A DNA stretch of 64,000 nt. Origin: Laceyella sediminis (GTDB lineage Bacteria; Bacillota; Bacilli; Thermoactinomycetales; Thermoactinomycetaceae). The notes beneath the pieces are model-generated. The model did no database searches. It was not told the origin of the DNA and was given only the letters and a program-made list of their open reading frames with translations. The stretch spans positions 26,664 through 90,663 of the forward strand of contig NZ_PVTZ01000014.1 in NCBI RefSeq assembly GCF_003003125.1, written 5' to 3'. Below are positions 63,171-64,000 of this stretch, piece by piece. Made by a program: the position numbers and the translations under genes. The first letter of the stretch is position 1; every line of letters begins with the position of its first letter.

Positions 63171-63764
63171 ATGAAATACCAATCTGAATCGTTACTCACT
63201 CTCTGCCAACAACTGTTGCCTGAAGATCCCACATTGGTCACGGAAGTGGAATGGAGCGTCACCTCCCCCATTTCCTACTTATACCATCACCCGATGCAGG
63301 CCTTGTGGGGCAAACGACTCAAATTGCACAAGCCATTAAGCAATCTGCCATGGTTTGCATTGTTGCATGGGCTTAAACAACGCAAGCTCACTTTTCGTCT
63401 GCATCAACCCCAAGTACAAAAACGAATGACTTGGGTCATTAGAGAGGGGCGGTTTGATGGGAGTCATGCAACTCGCCACAGGCAACCGGGATCGGAGACA
63501 GATTTATTTATCCAATTAGCCAGCCAATATCTGCAATCATTCGATTATGTACTATGCGAATTCTCCCCTTCGCCCGCAGGAGTCACCATGGGCATCCTCC
63601 CAGCTGCGGGGATGGAAGATTGTGTCGCCTTGGCTCAAGCCTCAGGCTACGGCACCATCACCCCCTATACCCCTGGCGAATCTTCCCTGAACTGGGCGAT
63701 CCCCGACACGCTTCCATCCGCCCTGCCCTTGTACGAACATCTCACCAGCCTGTGGAAAGCATAA
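63171..63764 (+). CDS. hypothetical soluble protein, 197 residues
   Basis: ATG at 63171 after GGGGGTCTGTTG; a longer frame has no ribosome site. MKYQSESLLTLCQQLLPEDP, VEWSVTSPISYLYHHPMQAL, VIREGRFDGSHATRHRQPGS, LSQYLQSFDYVLCEFSPSPA-type segment, MEDCVALAQASGYGTITPYT. No motif or membrane helix seen; family unknown. Last protein gene before the rRNA. Confidence 0.6.
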   Translation: MKYQSESLLTLCQQLLPEDPTLVTEVEWSVTSPISYLYHHPMQALWGKRLKLHKPLSNLPWFALLHGLKQRKLTFRLHQPQVQKRMTWVIREGRFDGSHATRHRQPGSETDLFIQLASQYLQSFDYVLCEFSPSPAGVTMGILPAAGMEDCVALAQASGYGTITPYTPGESSLNWAIPDTLPSALPLYEHLTSLWKA

Positions 63765-63804
63765 ACTTGCAGGCTGGCATTTTTATCCGCTTTCCTCATA
63801 ATCA

Positions 63805-63838
63805 ACATAAAAAAGCTCCAGCCTTAGGCTGGAGCTTA
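63805..63838 (-). terminator. terminator directly after the 16S transcript
   Basis: AGCTCCAGCCT, one base, AGGCTGGAGCT: an 11-bp perfect stem followed by TTTTT on the minus strand, about 80 bases past the 16S 3' end. It also serves the convergent hypothetical gene. Confidence 0.8.
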
Positions 63839-63917
63839 ATCGCATTCCCTGAAAACTAAAGAGTGAGTGTCACGTGACCCAAGAAAATGATCGATTATGC
63901 TCTGAAAAGAGCTCCTT

Positions 63918-64000
63918 AGAAAGGAGGTGATCCATCCCCACCTTCCGGTAGGGATACCTTGTTACGACTTCACCCCAATCATCTGCCCCACCTTCGGCGG
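63918..64000 (-). rRNA. 16S ribosomal RNA, 3' end (partial)
   Basis: Reverse complement of the conserved 16S 3' end: it starts at AGAAAGGAGGTGATCC (anti-Shine-Dalgarno CACCTCCTTTCT on the minus strand) and runs through TACCTTGTTACGACTTCACC (universal 1492R site). The remaining ~1450 bases are beyond the right edge. The 3' side carries about 80 bases of spacer-like sequence (ACTCACTCTTTAGTTTTCAG) and then a terminator; no tRNA, 23S or 5S follows. Confidence 0.97.

Overview
The window looks like chromosome of a moderately GC-rich, spore-former-type Firmicute. The evidence is strong AGGAGG-type ribosome sites, frequent TTG/GTG starts, a sufCDSUB operon in Bacillus order, a YkuL/CbpB-type CBS protein, a dapH-dapL acetyl branch of lysine synthesis and a Bacillus-style phage lysis cassette. 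Thermoactinomycetaceae is my best guess, but no marker settles this; only the last 83 bases are 16S rRNA.

Left part, about 1-26 kb: a mobile/conflict island, nearly all on the minus strand. It starts with prophage tail genes (3-2440) joined to a broken DUF499-type AAA+ ATPase (2412-2901). A toxin-immunity locus with a YezG-family immunity gene follows (4504-6639), then a complete three-gene pPIWI-RE module: PIWI protein, DinG-like Fe-S helicase and REase (6813-13733). The module abuts a truncated ABC transporter gene. Then come scars: a GNAT pseudogene, an RHS remnant, CPBP fragments, a TPR-regulator remnant ending in a 19-residue peptide, and a holin-endolysin pair. A second toxin-immunity locus (21117-23126) follows. 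The two toxin loci share a duplicated 5' block and the same unusual N-terminus, a Flp/TadE-like prepilin leader (G20, then E25-Y26). In both, the reading frame is interrupted between carrier and nuclease domain: a G7 frameshift in one, an in-frame TAG-ATG in the other. This is the strongest candidate for an undescribed system.

Middle, about 26-46 kb: a VWA lipoprotein, a four-gene ABC-2 export operon behind a perfect 28-bp palindrome, a lipoprotein/membrane pair, a cyclase-family hydrolase, a JAMM peptidase, nicotinate phosphoribosyltransferase, an acetyltransferase, a tight three-gene operon ending in a PIN-domain nuclease, an AI-2E-family exporter and a YihY protein. An HTH-TPR regulator then overlaps a 59-residue exported propeptide with a duplicated SQEPGWP motif, a likely RRNPP-type quorum-sensing pair.

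Right part, about 46-64 kb: housekeeping. It holds dapH, a class-III aminotransferase and dapL; sufCDSUB; a CPBP protease; a CBS protein; a carboxymuconolactone decarboxylase-like protein; a quinone oxidoreductase; DUF1802 and TPR proteins; an EamA transporter; and a thioredoxin-like protein. The 3' end of a 16S rRNA gene closes the window. Its transcript appears to meet an intrinsic terminator about 80 nt after the 16S, with no 23S.

All functions are inferred from reading the sequence; no database search was run. Several frame breaks lie in homopolymers, so sequencing error must be excluded before calling them biological.
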